From Wukongibacter sp050859025 (GTDB taxonomy: Bacteria; Bacillota; Clostridia; Peptostreptococcales; Caminicellaceae), in the NCBI RefSeq assembly GCF_050859025.1, contig NZ_CP138200.1, forward strand, positions 5,394,001 through 5,458,000: DNA of 64,000 nt. Direction: 5' to 3'. Below, piece by piece: positions 8,229 through 17,430 of the stretch. Below the pieces are notes generated by a model that searched no databases, was not told the origin of the DNA, and saw only the letters and a list, made by a program, of their open reading frames with translations. Numbering within the stretch: the stretch's first letter is position 1; each line of letters begins with the position of its first letter. Made by a program: the position numbers and the translations under genes.

Positions 8229-9212
8229 CTATTCATTCCTACCTTTTAAGCTATAGTACAAAATACCATTATCCTCAATTTTTTCAGCTTGTCCAGTATA
8301 GACTAAATGTTCTAAGTGTGACATGGCTTCTCCCGATGCAAACCATTTTTGAGGGTTTGGGAAATCCTCCCATATATTACATCTAAGACTCCAGTTCATT
8401 CTTGAAGCTATGTCTCTAACTGACATCTTCCCATCCTTAATAATTTCCTTAATTTCATTAAGTCTATCCTTATGATGACCTAAAAGCTCATCAATTCTTT
8501 TCTTATGGTTCTTTACTATATTTCTATGGGCTGAAAAGAGATAGTCTATATCATACTGATAAATCTTTTTTAGGCTATCAAAATAAACCGATAATATATC
8601 CTGTTCAAATCCCCAAAATGCTATGTTTGGAGTAATCTTATCTAAAATATGATCTCCACCAAAAAATATCCTATGGTTCCTATCATATAGTCCAATATGT
8701 CCAGGGGTATGTCCAGGAATGTCGATTACTTCAAAGGAATAGTCTCCAATATTTATCAAATCTCCCTCTATAAGATCTATAAACTCTATTCCCTCTTTAG
8801 GACAATATTTATATCCTGGATGATCATCAAAGGCTATATTGTCCTTTGTAAGGTCAAACATCACAGCATACTCTTCAAACCTCCTCCAGTACTCGTCTGA
8901 GGACATATCATTAATCATCTTGCCATCTATCTTACCTACATATACATTTACATCTTCCTTACTTAACTCCGCAGCAAGGCCTGAGTGATCTGAATGAAGG
9001 TGAGTAATAAGCAGGTCTGTTTTATTAAAATCAATGTTAAGCTCATTTATTCCCTTCATAAATGCATCTCTGCATTCCTTTCTATTGAAGCCCGTATCAA
9101 TAATTAAGTTTCTATCCTTTGATAATATAAAATAGCTGTGAATTGCCTTCAAAGGATTACCTGGTAATGGAATTTCATGTCTGTAAATATTTGGATAAAC
9201 CTCTATTGCCAT
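8229..9212 (-). CDS. MBL-fold metallo-hydrolase
   Basis: This 327-residue protein has the metallo-beta-lactamase fold. The zinc ligands show in THLHSDHSG, PGHTPGHIGL and GGDHIL. The C-terminal part (about 240-325) continues as a helical extension with a winged-helix-like segment (VRDIASRMNW) and a conserved W-x-A-x-G-E-A-x-x-H-L-E, typical of the long glyoxalase-II-like branch in Firmicutes. Substrate is unknown; thioesters or small lactones are common in the family. It sits 39 bp upstream of the lipid kinase fusion on the same strand, so the two may be co-transcribed. Confidence 0.88.
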   Translation of the reverse strand: MAIEVYPNIYRHEIPLPGNPLKAIHSYFILSKDRNLIIDTGFNRKECRDAFMKGINELNIDFNKTDLLITHLHSDHSGLAAELSKEDVNVYVGKIDGKMINDMSSDEYWRRFEEYAVMFDLTKDNIAFDDHPGYKYCPKEGIEFIDLIEGDLINIGDYSFEVIDIPGHTPGHIGLYDRNHRIFFGGDHILDKITPNIAFWGFEQDILSVYFDSLKKIYQYDIDYLFSAHRNIVKNHKKRIDELLGHHKDRLNEIKEIIKDGKMSVRDIASRMNWSLRCNIWEDFPNPQKWFASGEAMSHLEHLVYTGQAEKIEDNGILYYSLKGRNE

Positions 9213-9378
9213 TTTATCACCCTCATTATTTGTCTTTTATAGTCATGCTAACTTAAAATTTATTAATCTTCATAATAGCATTACTTTGCTTCATTATTCT
9301 TAGTTTCTTTCATTTGGATTAATTTGTCAAGTTTAACTGAAATTATCGTGCTGAAAACAAGAGACCTCATCATCCACT

Positions 9379-10752
9379 CTATGCAATCTCTTCACTAATT
9401 TTAGAAGGCCTTTGCAAGTTTATTTTCCCAATTATTATAGATATTCCACCGAGAGTTAGTTGACCAGCACATAAACCTATTAGCATACCAATATATCCAT
9501 ATATCTTTGCTCCAATTACTGCTGAAGGTATCAATATAACACAGGTTCCTACGGCATTAATAATCATAACCCAACGTGGTTTTTTAGCTGAGTTAAGTGA
9601 TTGACTATTCCAATTATACAGATTCAAGCCTATTGAACCCAGCATCATTATTATTAAATACCATTTAGTCAAGTCTATAACCTCTTGATTATCTGTAAAA
9701 ATGGAACTGACAGGAGCTGCAATGAATATAGCTAGTATGAATAGAATCAAACCATAGCAAACTGCTACCTGATTTGTAAACTTTCTAGTATCATTTACTC
9801 TATCATACTTTTCTGCCCCCCAGTTTTGACCTATAAGAGGAATTATTGCACTTCCGACAGACATACTGATTATTGTCGCAAAGCTTTCTATCTTTGTACC
9901 AGCAGCAATTGCCGCAACAGCGGTCACTCCACCGATTGAAGCAGCAAGATTTGTCAAGGTTCCTCTTAATAATTGTGGAAAAAGTCTTATAATAATTCCA
10001 GGTACTCCAACATAAAGAATTTGTTTCCAAGAATTGATTAACTCTTTAAAATTCTCATACTTAAAATCTATCAACCTATAATGGAAATGCACAAAGGATA
10101 GTGTTGTAATCATGCCCGCAAAACGTGAAATAACCGTTGCAATTGCTGCACCTTTAATCCCCATAGCAGGTAATCCGAATAAACCAAATATTAATATTGG
10201 ATCTAGAATCACATTTACAAGAGCACAAATTATCATTACGATAGATGGGCGTAACATATCACCCATAGCCCTCATTGATGCATCACATACAGGGGGCATA
10301 ATGACAACTCCAACACATAGATACCAAATTGTCATATATTCCTTGACTAGGGGTAGGGTTGTTCTATCTGCACCAAGTAAGGTAAATAATTGGTCCCGTG
10401 TAAATAATCCTATAATAGATATTATAATTACAGATATAATAGATAATAAAATACCATCGGTTACAATCCGGCCCATAAGATGATGATTTTTCTGTCCCAT
10501 TGCTCTTGCAAGGGCTGAACCTGCACCTAAACTCATTCCCGATGCTATCGAACCCACTACCATAACAACAGGAAAGGTAAAACCCATTGCTGCTAATGCT
10601 TCTGTACCCAACTTTGATACAAAATATGTGTCAGTTAAATTGAATATGCTAAAGGCCAGCATTCCCCCGATGGTTGGAATAGTCATTCTAAATAGATGCT
10701 TTTTAACACTTCCATTTAATAAGTCTACATTTTTTTTCACTGTTTCCTTCAT
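9379..10752 (-). CDS. MATE family multidrug/Na+ antiporter
   Basis: The 457 residues contain about twelve membrane helices in two homologous halves (for example TIPTIGGMLAFSIFNLTDTYFV and its repeat after residue 235), as in MATE exporters of the NorM/DinF group. These move cationic drugs or metabolites out of the cell against Na+ or H+. It appears monocistronic, with a GGGGGATAAG-type ribosome site. A second MATE gene lies at 11456, in a different subbranch. The substrate cannot be predicted. Confidence 0.92.
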   Translation of the reverse strand: MKETVKKNVDLLNGSVKKHLFRMTIPTIGGMLAFSIFNLTDTYFVSKLGTEALAAMGFTFPVVMVVGSIASGMSLGAGSALARAMGQKNHHLMGRIVTDGILLSIISVIIISIIGLFTRDQLFTLLGADRTTLPLVKEYMTIWYLCVGVVIMPPVCDASMRAMGDMLRPSIVMIICALVNVILDPILIFGLFGLPAMGIKGAAIATVISRFAGMITTLSFVHFHYRLIDFKYENFKELINSWKQILYVGVPGIIIRLFPQLLRGTLTNLAASIGGVTAVAAIAAGTKIESFATIISMSVGSAIIPLIGQNWGAEKYDRVNDTRKFTNQVAVCYGLILFILAIFIAAPVSSIFTDNQEVIDLTKWYLIIMMLGSIGLNLYNWNSQSLNSAKKPRWVMIINAVGTCVILIPSAVIGAKIYGYIGMLIGLCAGQLTLGGISIIIGKINLQRPSKISEEIA

Positions 10753-10838
10753 ATTTCTTATCCCCCCTATTCTGTTATTACTGTTACATTTATAAATTCT
10801 AAGATTAATTCCTAATTATTTCTAAAAAAATAATAAAG

Positions 10839-10859
10839 GGCACCAGTTAAGCTGGCACC
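10839..10859 (-). terminator. intrinsic terminator after the YbaK-type gene
   Basis: On the minus strand GGTGCCAG pairs with CTGGTGCC (two G-U pairs) around a 5-nt loop, followed by CTTTATTATTTTTTT. The G-U pairs work only in the minus-strand RNA, which fixes the direction. Confidence 0.7.
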
Positions 10860-10896
10860 ATTTGAAAAATTGCACTAAGAAAGTTTTTTATGAATA

Positions 10897-10924
10897 TTTT
10901 AAAATTTACTTGGAACTCTCTATA
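10897..10924 (+). repeat. dispersed repeat family A, copy 5 (partial arm)
   Basis: ATTTACTTGGAACTCTCTATA matches the outer arm of copy 1 (minus-strand reading of 4336-4356). It begins 2 bp after the stop codon of the YbaK-type gene. Confidence 0.6.
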
Positions 10925-10926
10925 AA

Positions 10927-11418
10927 CTAAACTTTTAGATAGACTCTTTTGTTTCCAACCCAATCAAGAAACCTCTCAAAATCTTTAAACAGAACTGTTA
11001 ATGTCTCCGTATTTATATTTGGATGAAAATTAATTTTTTCTTCTTTTTTTAGCTCCTCATCAATTACAACGATGACTTCTCTATTTTCATCATTTATAAG
11101 ACCAAAGGGAGATACTGAGCCTGGAAGTAATCCAAGATATTTGTCAAGTCTATTTTCCGATGCAAAGCTAATTCTCTTTTCCTCTAAGTTCTTAGAAAGT
11201 TCTTTTAGATCAACCCTTTTAGAGTGATCGATAATAACTATAAAATGCCTATCTCCTTTTTGGTTTCTTAAAAATAGATTCTTGCATTTAGAACCTTCCA
11301 TTGAGGCATCAACATACTTTTCTGCTTCCTCTGATGTGTATACTGCTGGATGGCTATATACTTTATATGGTATTTTTAGTTCACCTAAAACCTTATATAC
11401 CTCCTTACTTTTCCCCAT
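10927..11418 (-). CDS. YbaK/ProX-type aminoacyl-tRNA deacylase
   Basis: This encodes a 163-residue single-domain protein with the YbaK/EbsC fold, which hydrolyses mischarged aminoacyl-tRNA. Visible marks are the N-terminal IPYKVYSHPAVYTSEEA, CKNLFLRNQKGDRHFIVII, and GLLPGSVSPFGLIND with the G-x-x-x-x-x-S-P-F-G motif, closest to the prolyl-tRNA editing (ProX) branch. A longer upstream frame exists, but it overlaps the preceding MATE gene. The ATG chosen has AAGGAGGG 6 bp before it. It follows the MATE gene by 37 bp in the marR operon and is probably co-transcribed. Confidence 0.9.
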   Translation of the reverse strand: MGKSKEVYKVLGELKIPYKVYSHPAVYTSEEAEKYVDASMEGSKCKNLFLRNQKGDRHFIVIIDHSKRVDLKELSKNLEEKRISFASENRLDKYLGLLPGSVSPFGLINDENREVIVVIDEELKKEEKINFHPNINTETLTVLFKDFERFLDWVGNKRVYLKV

Positions 11419-11455
11419 ATCTAATCCCTCCTTAACTCTATTATATAATAATCTC

Positions 11456-12820
11456 CTAAGCAGCGTCTGTCCATACCAATATCTTTGTTCTATATGACTT
11501 TCTAAAGAAATACAATACCCCAATGAGGGCAACAGCCTCTGAAATTACAAATCCAAACCATACTGCATTGAGACCTGCAAGCTTTCCAAATATATAGGCA
11601 GTAGGTAATAGAACTATGATTTGTCTGATAAAAGAAACAATTAAACTGATATATGCATCACCCATTCCCTGAAATGATACACTTAACATAATTGATACGG
11701 CTGCCATTGGAAATCCTAGGCTTATAATCCTAAAGGCTACTACTCCAATTTCGGTCATCTCATAGGTGCTATTGAATAATGAAAGGAGCTTTACGGGGAA
11801 CAATTGAAATACAATCAGTCCTATCGTCGTAAGTAAGACCGCAGAACTTATACCAATCTTTAAAGCACTCATTAAACGATCTTTATCTCGAGCACCAAAA
11901 TTGTAGCCTATAATAGGCATGGTTCCCTGTGAAAGTCCAAATATAGGCATAAACACAAAGGATTGAAGCTTGAAATAAACACCCATTACAGCAACAGCGG
12001 TTTCATTAAAGCTTGCTAGCACTAGATTAAGACCCGTCAACATGATCGAAGCCAATCCCTGCATGACAGCTACGGGTAATCCTACAATCAATATCTGTTT
12101 TATTATGGAACTACTGTATTTAAACTTTTTAAGATTAAGCTTGATATAATTATCCTTCCTAAATAGAACAACTAAAATATAAATCATTGAAACAATTTGA
12201 GCAGCCACTGTTGCAATAGCAGCTCCACTAACACCCATTGCTGGAAATCCTAAGAGTCCAAAGATTAATATCGGATCTAGAACAATATTCAATAGAGCTC
12301 CTATCAGCTGAGCTATCATAGGTTTAACCATTTCTCCCGTTCCCTGTAGTGTACTCATACCTGCCTGGGCAAACATTCTACCGAAGGAGAAGAACATAAT
12401 AATTCTAATATAATCAGTACCAAATCCAAGAATTTTACTATCATCAGTAAACATGACAAAGAAATTATTCGCAAGAAATATTCCTATAGTCACAATGATG
12501 ATATACAAAACCCCACTTAGAATAAATCCATGTTCAGCTGCATTAGTGGCTGAGTCTAAGTCCTTTTCTCCAATCTTTCTTGAAATGAGAGAATTAACTC
12601 CAGTACCAATGCCTAAAAAGCAGGCTATAATAATCAGCTGAATAGGGAAGGCCAATGAAACAGCGGTCAAAGCCTCTTCTCCAAGTTTTGATACAAAGAT
12701 ACTATCTACAACATTGTACATTGCCTGAACCATCATGGATAGTATGGCTGGCAGTGACATCGTTAGCATCAATTTAGGAATGGGCATCGTCCCCATTTTA
12801 TTGTCTTTAAGTTTTTTCAT
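11456..12820 (-). CDS. MATE family efflux transporter (MarR-controlled)
   Basis: The 454-residue protein has about twelve membrane helices and two MATE repeats (VDSIFVSKLGEEALTAVSLAFP in the first half). Its start overlaps the end of the marR gene by 14 bp, so it is translationally coupled. MarR-MATE pairs usually form self-regulated drug or bile-acid resistance units. The operator and promoter upstream of marR are clear. The substrate is unknown. Confidence 0.93.
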   Translation of the reverse strand: MKKLKDNKMGTMPIPKLMLTMSLPAILSMMVQAMYNVVDSIFVSKLGEEALTAVSLAFPIQLIIIACFLGIGTGVNSLISRKIGEKDLDSATNAAEHGFILSGVLYIIIVTIGIFLANNFFVMFTDDSKILGFGTDYIRIIMFFSFGRMFAQAGMSTLQGTGEMVKPMIAQLIGALLNIVLDPILIFGLLGFPAMGVSGAAIATVAAQIVSMIYILVVLFRKDNYIKLNLKKFKYSSSIIKQILIVGLPVAVMQGLASIMLTGLNLVLASFNETAVAVMGVYFKLQSFVFMPIFGLSQGTMPIIGYNFGARDKDRLMSALKIGISSAVLLTTIGLIVFQLFPVKLLSLFNSTYEMTEIGVVAFRIISLGFPMAAVSIMLSVSFQGMGDAYISLIVSFIRQIIVLLPTAYIFGKLAGLNAVWFGFVISEAVALIGVLYFFRKSYRTKILVWTDAA

Positions 12821-13286
12821 TATAATCCTCCTTAACTTCTTTACACTTCTTGGCTACACGTTCTAGCATTCCTTCTAGTGTACCATTCAGTATATCTATT
12901 TCTCTTTCATTTACTCCTTCTAAAACTGTACTATCCCATTCGTCTAGGATTTCAAATATCATTGATTTAAGTGCTTTTGTCTTATCAGTTAAAAATAATT
13001 CATAGGCACGTCTATCCTCTTGATTAACTTTTCTTATGATATATCCATCTTTTTCAAGGGATTTTGCAACCTTTGCAAGAAAACCCTTATCAAATTGCAG
13101 CCCTTCATTGATTGCTTCCTGACTCAGTCCATCCTCCTTTGTAAGTATAAGCAGTACCATAAACTGTGCACTATTGAGTCCATGTCTTTTCAATTTGTAA
13201 TTTAGAAATATTTTAAAGTATCTTTGGACAGTAAAAATTCTCCTTACAATACTTTGACATTCCTTATTCAACAAAGTCACCTCCAT
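12807..13286 (-). CDS. MarR-family transcriptional regulator
   Basis: These 159 residues form a MarR winged helix: LNSAQFMVLLILTKEDGLSQEAI, the recognition helix region DKGFLAKVAKSLEKDGYI, and the wing RKVNQEDRRAYELFLTD. MarR dimers bind palindromes and release on contact with phenolic or lipophilic ligands. Two mutually inverted copies of a GTTG-rich site overlap its promoter, so it almost certainly represses its own MATE operon. A GGAGGTG ribosome site lies close before the ATG. Confidence 0.94.
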   Translation of the reverse strand: MEVTLLNKECQSIVRRIFTVQRYFKIFLNYKLKRHGLNSAQFMVLLILTKEDGLSQEAINEGLQFDKGFLAKVAKSLEKDGYIIRKVNQEDRRAYELFLTDKTKALKSMIFEILDEWDSTVLEGVNEREIDILNGTLEGMLERVAKKCKEVKEDYNEKT

Positions 13287-13287
13287 T

Positions 13288-13342
13288 TTAGTTGCAAAAA
13301 CAACTAATCATAGTATATCGTAATTTAGTTGTTTTTGCAACT
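13288..13342 (-). promoter_or_regulatory. marR-MATE promoter with a perfect 19-bp inverted repeat operator
   Basis: TAGTTGCAAAAACAACTAA at 13288-13306 is the exact reverse complement of 13324-13342, with 17 bp between. On the minus strand, -35 TTGCAA (13334-13339) and -10 TATACT (13311-13316) are exactly 17 bp apart. The upstream arm covers the -35 box and the downstream arm covers the start region. Each arm also contains GTTG-N7-CAAC, a typical MarR half-site arrangement. Confidence 0.85.
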
Positions 13343-13493
13343 ATATTTTATATTTGTAATAGACATTAATTCTATATATTTTTATCTGAAAAATTTTAAA
13401 CGCTTAGGCAACTACCATATATTGAAAGATAGGTTTTTGAACCTAAAAGCAAACCTCTGATTTGAAGTTTTTCTTAATAAAATTTTCTCAAAT

Positions 13494-13536
13494 AACTAAC
13501 CCTAGATAAACAATAAAGTTTCATCTAGGGTTAGTT
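13494..13536. terminator. bidirectional-looking terminator after the MocR gene
   Basis: AACTAACCCTAGAT is perfectly complementary to ATCTAGGGTTAGTT across a 15-nt loop. The plus side is followed by TTTTATA. It separates the MocR stop at 13600 from the marR promoter. Confidence 0.65.
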
Positions 13537-13599
13537 TTTATATACAGGGGTATGTATATACTTAATATGTTTTTAAAAATATATCACAATGATTTTAAA

Positions 13600-15057
13600 T
13601 CAATTATACCTATAACACTCTCTTATTAGCTGTGAAAGCTTTTTAAGTCCCATTTCTAAATCATCTAAAGATGCATATGAATAAGAAATTCTAAGATTTT
13701 GATTATATGAAAAGTCATATATATTTCCAGGATTGATTAATAGATTTCTCTTTACCGCCGACGTAAACAATTTATTCATAGATATTTTTCTTTCTAAATT
13801 AGTCCAAATATAGAAACCTCCTTTAGGTCTGTTCCAAGTCGCTATATCCGAAAAATTATCTTCCAATGTCCTTAAGGCAATCTCCCTACGGAGCTTTATT
13901 TCTTTTCTCAGCATTATCAAGTATTCATCATATAGGCCACTGGACATCCACTCGGCTAAAATCAATTGCGAAAGTGAGCTTGCTCCATAATCGGTTTGCA
14001 TTTTTATATCCCCTAACCTATCAATAACAGGCTGTGGTCCAACTAACCATCCTATTCTCAAACCTGCTGCTAAGGTCTTTGAAATGCTACCTAAATATAG
14101 TACAATTCCACTACCATCTCTTGATTTAATCGGCATTGGAGGCTCATCATCTAGCCAAAGCTCTCTATATGCATCATCTTCAATAATCGGTAGTCTCTCT
14201 TCCTCACATATTTCCAATATTTCTTTTCGTCTTCTGTCTGGCATTACTATCCCAGTAGGATTATGAAATGTAGGAATAGTATATAGTAAGGTAGTCTTAT
14301 TATTACTCTTCCTTTTCTTGATTTCGCCAGTTATAATTCCATAGTCATCCATATTAACTCCCTTCAAATTCATACCTGCCGATTGGAATACATGGAGGGA
14401 TTTCAAATATGAAGGTTTTTCTGTAAGAACCATTGAGCCATGATGTAAAATTCCCATTGAAATCAGCTGTAATGCTTGGAGTGAACCAGATACTATCAGT
14501 ATTGATGATGGTGAGACATTTATGTCATATTTTTTCAAATATTGACTCAATATTTTTCTTAGATATAAAGAGCCCTTTGGCTGTTCATATCCTAATGAGC
14601 TCATTTTATCAGACACTCTACCCATGATTTTTTTCATCATTTTTCTTGGAAAAACATCAGGTGAAAGCTCACCTGTTCCTAAGCGAATCATTTCAGGCTT
14701 AAACTCTAGGTTATTTATTACCTGAATAGTAGATAAATTTGGTCTATGTATACCGCTTTCTATATAATCCTGCCAATTTGGAGGAGGCGTAGAGGCTAAT
14801 ACAGACCATGTATTATTTACTATTACAGTCCCTTTACTTCCCTTGGCCTCTATGAGTCCTTCAGCCTTTAATTCATCTAGCGCCTGTATTATTGTGCTTC
14901 TATTTACATTAAAACCATCGGATAGCTGTCTTTGAGTTGGAAGCTTTTCTCCTATTTCCCATTCTCCATTTGAAATCTTCCCCCTTACATAACCTATTAT
15001 CTGTTTATAAATTGGAGTACTTAAATTCTTATCAGGTTTCCAGTCTATAATTACCAT
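13600..15057 (-). CDS. MocR-type GntR/aminotransferase-fold regulator
   Basis: The 485 residues combine a GntR winged helix (about 10-80: GEKLPTQRQLSDGFNVNRSTIIQALDEL) with a fold-type I aminotransferase-like domain (about 115-480). The PLP-binding lysine is in LGSISKTLAAGLRIGW, and TIPTFHNPTG marks the substrate region. MocR proteins sense PLP or amino acids (PdxR, GabR, EnuR). Its gene begins 15 bp after a LysE-type exporter on the same strand, suggesting control of amino acid export. The specific effector cannot be read from sequence. Confidence 0.93.
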   Translation of the reverse strand: MVIIDWKPDKNLSTPIYKQIIGYVRGKISNGEWEIGEKLPTQRQLSDGFNVNRSTIIQALDELKAEGLIEAKGSKGTVIVNNTWSVLASTPPPNWQDYIESGIHRPNLSTIQVINNLEFKPEMIRLGTGELSPDVFPRKMMKKIMGRVSDKMSSLGYEQPKGSLYLRKILSQYLKKYDINVSPSSILIVSGSLQALQLISMGILHHGSMVLTEKPSYLKSLHVFQSAGMNLKGVNMDDYGIITGEIKKRKSNNKTTLLYTIPTFHNPTGIVMPDRRRKEILEICEEERLPIIEDDAYRELWLDDEPPMPIKSRDGSGIVLYLGSISKTLAAGLRIGWLVGPQPVIDRLGDIKMQTDYGASSLSQLILAEWMSSGLYDEYLIMLRKEIKLRREIALRTLEDNFSDIATWNRPKGGFYIWTNLERKISMNKLFTSAVKRNLLINPGNIYDFSYNQNLRISYSYASLDDLEMGLKKLSQLIRECYRYN

Positions 15058-15072
15058 ACAATCACCCTTGTT

Positions 15073-15687
15073 TTAAGCATATAGTTTTATAAAGCTGTAC
15101 CCTAGCTTTAATCCGTAATAAATTACAATACTACCAGATACAACATTTATTCTTCTTATAGTTTTATCATTAAAGTTATTTTTGAAAGTAGAAGCAACAA
15201 TAGTCAAGCCAGTAAACCATAATAATGAAGCTAAGCACACTCCTAAAATAAACATTCTTGATGCTTCAGGTATAAGGGATGCTTTAAATCCTCCAAGAAG
15301 TAAAGAACCATCTATCAATGCTTGAGGATTTAGCCAAGTTACAGCAAAGCATGTAGCCGTTACTTGCATTAGTGTTTTATTAACATCAACTTTATTATTT
15401 GTTTCAGGTTTACTCTTCACAAGACCTATGCCAATATAGACAACAGCTAGACTTCCTACAAGCAGTATTATAGATTTTAATATGTGTGATCTATCCATTA
15501 AAGCCCCCATACCATAGAAGCAGGCTAAGGCTAGGGATATATCAAAAAAGCTTGTTATAAATGCTACTTGATATGACCTTAATCTGTCTTTACTAATTGC
15601 TGTATTTATTACATAAAGATTCTGCATGCCTATTGGTGCAAGGTATGCAATACCCAACATAAAGCCCTGAGCTGCATATTTTAACAT
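15073..15687 (-). CDS. LysE/ArgO-type amino acid exporter
   Basis: The 204-residue membrane protein has about six helices. The N-terminal LGIAYLAPIGMQNLYVINTAISK matches the LysE/ArgO branch (G-P-G/I-x-Q-N motif), and TWLNPQALIDGSLLLGG is the family's second signature. Such proteins export basic or other amino acids. It precedes the MocR gene by 15 bp. A GGGGGAATG ribosome site precedes the ATG. Confidence 0.9.
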   Translation of the reverse strand: MLKYAAQGFMLGIAYLAPIGMQNLYVINTAISKDRLRSYQVAFITSFFDISLALACFYGMGALMDRSHILKSIILLVGSLAVVYIGIGLVKSKPETNNKVDVNKTLMQVTATCFAVTWLNPQALIDGSLLLGGFKASLIPEASRMFILGVCLASLLWFTGLTIVASTFKNNFNDKTIRRINVVSGSIVIYYGLKLGYSFIKLYA

Positions 15688-16011
15688 ATGTCATTCCCCC
15701 TGTTATTTACTTATCTTATCCCTATTATAATAGTTTATTTCGAAGATGTCTCCAACCAAGAAGCCTAATTTTATACCAACCAAGGCTTTAAGTTCAATCA
15801 TTGTACTTATTATCCTTTATAAGATTCTTTTAAATAGTAACATAGATATAAAATAGATATAAATGGGTTATATTTTCTTGCATTTAGGAAAAAGAGAATT
15901 TTTATATAATTTCGAATTATAAAATTCACTTTCATTTCATGAACCTTCATTAAATATAAGAAAGGAAATTACTTTGGCAAGAGAAAAAGTAAAATAAATT
16001 TCAGAGAAAAT
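15688..16011. other. intergenic region, left arm of repeat B2
   Basis: No gene was seen. The right end (15987-16010) holds AAGTAAAATAAATTTCA, which is the reverse complement of part of the neighbouring B2 repeat, so transcripts could fold into a long hairpin here. Confidence 0.45.
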
Positions 16012-16070
16012 AATAAATGCTTCTACATTTTTCCTTTGAAATTTATTTTACTTTATAGTTGATTATCTTT
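16012..16070 (+). repeat. dispersed repeat family B, copy 2, overlapping the gerAB 3' end
   Basis: The 59 bp align without gaps to copies at 1431-1489 (inverted) and 25548-25606. The repeat covers the last ten or so codons and stop of the permease gene, so the repeat encodes its C-terminus. Confidence 0.75.
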
Positions 16071-17137
16071 AGTTTAATCTCCGCAACAATCCATATAATA
16101 ACGGGGATAACAAATTGAAATGGAAAGGCAAAATATCCCCATACATCTCTAATCCATTGAAACATAAACATTGTACTTTCGTAGAAAAAATATGAAACAT
16201 TTGCAATCGCTAAAGCAGTTGGGGTCACTACAAATCTGTAATCTTCACAATTAAATATCTTTGCAATTCCCCTACAAACAGCCAGTAAAAGTATACTTAC
16301 CTTAAGAAATCCACCTAATATAAAGGTTGCCCCAGAAATTATTTCGAATCTATTTATGAGTTCAGCAATATTTAATCTACTAAAGGTACCATACCCTGGA
16401 AAATATAGTGTCGAAACATCTTTTACTCCTAATACAAGAACTTCAGTAAGTACAAGTATTAACATAAAGCTTCCGCCATATAGTAATCCATAAAGATATA
16501 TTTTATTGGGGGAATTTTTATTTTTAAACTGTGTAAAAATCATAACAAATGCAATTGTCTCAGTTAAGGGAAAGAAAAATGTGGATACTGCTCCTATCAT
16601 GACTGGTTTCATTCCATCAAAGAGGAATGGGCTAAGATTATTTGGCCTCATTTCAGGTATTAATAGCATTATTCCAATAAATAGGAAAAGAACAATCATG
16701 GGTAAAAAAAAATCGCACCATTTACTTATCAGATTAATCCCTTGCTTTACGGCCCATATGCATACAATCACTAGTCCAATATATGGAATAGCTAAGGGAG
16801 TCCCTTGAAGGGATGCAAAGGAAATGAAATCCGTAAAAACTCTCATAACAGAAATCATGTTGCTAGCAACATAATAAATCAAAAGAAAGCTTATTATCTT
16901 TCCTAAAACTTTCCCAAAGACACTTTCATTTATATCAAACAAATCCTTACCCGGAAAAAGCTTATTTAACCTGATGAACATTAACATAAATGGAACAGTC
17001 ATGACCATAGCTATAATAATAGCTAACCAAAAGTCCTGTTTAGCTTCCATTGCCCTTGCAAGTATAAATGTTTCCCCTACTATGAATAAAGTTATAATGT
17101 ATATTCCTTGTCTATCGGTAATAACTTCATTATTCAT
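16043..17137 (-). CDS. GerAB-type spore germination permease
   Basis: The 364 residues form about ten membrane helices of the APC-superfamily GerAB/YndE family. The start (ITDRQGIYIITLFIVGETFILA) is typical. GerAB subunits sit in the spore inner membrane and act with GerAA and GerAC in nutrient germinant receptors. No gerAA or gerAC gene is beside it, so this is an orphan subunit, as is common in Clostridia. The last residues (KIINYKVK) are encoded by repeat B2, hinting that the original 3' end was replaced. Confidence 0.9.
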   Translation of the reverse strand: MNNEVITDRQGIYIITLFIVGETFILARAMEAKQDFWLAIIIAMVMTVPFMLMFIRLNKLFPGKDLFDINESVFGKVLGKIISFLLIYYVASNMISVMRVFTDFISFASLQGTPLAIPYIGLVIVCIWAVKQGINLISKWCDFFLPMIVLFLFIGIMLLIPEMRPNNLSPFLFDGMKPVMIGAVSTFFFPLTETIAFVMIFTQFKNKNSPNKIYLYGLLYGGSFMLILVLTEVLVLGVKDVSTLYFPGYGTFSRLNIAELINRFEIISGATFILGGFLKVSILLLAVCRGIAKIFNCEDYRFVVTPTALAIANVSYFFYESTMFMFQWIRDVWGYFAFPFQFVIPVIIWIVAEIKLKIINYKVK

Positions 17138-17167
17138 AAATACTGCTCCTTTTAGTTATTTATAGAA

Positions 17168-17202
17168 TAGTATAAATTAAAGTCTTTACTTAAATCTCTA
17201 TA
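17168..17202 (+). repeat. dispersed repeat family A, copy 4 (partial)
   Basis: GTATAAATTAAAGTCTTTAC followed by TTAAATCTCTATA fits the right arm of copies 1 and 3. It lies 30 bp upstream of the gerAB start. Confidence 0.6.
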
Positions 17203-17430
17203 ACTACTCATTTAATTTAAAATCAAACATTATATATTTTTTCCAAATTTATAGCTTTTCATTACCAGTTCTTCTATAATACATGTTATATATCTAATAC
17301 ATCAATAAATTAGTATAAAATCAAGATTTCTGTTAAAAACTTATTGCATATTATATTCTTTTATCCTATACTTTCAGTTAAACCCGGATTATCCGGAGTA
17401 AATTCCATTTTTTGAAGGGTGGTTTATCTT

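Noticed and set aside
10112..10483. Plus-strand frame of 123 codons inside the MATE gene
   Set aside because: Antisense shadow without ribosome site; the MATE protein on the other strand is clear.
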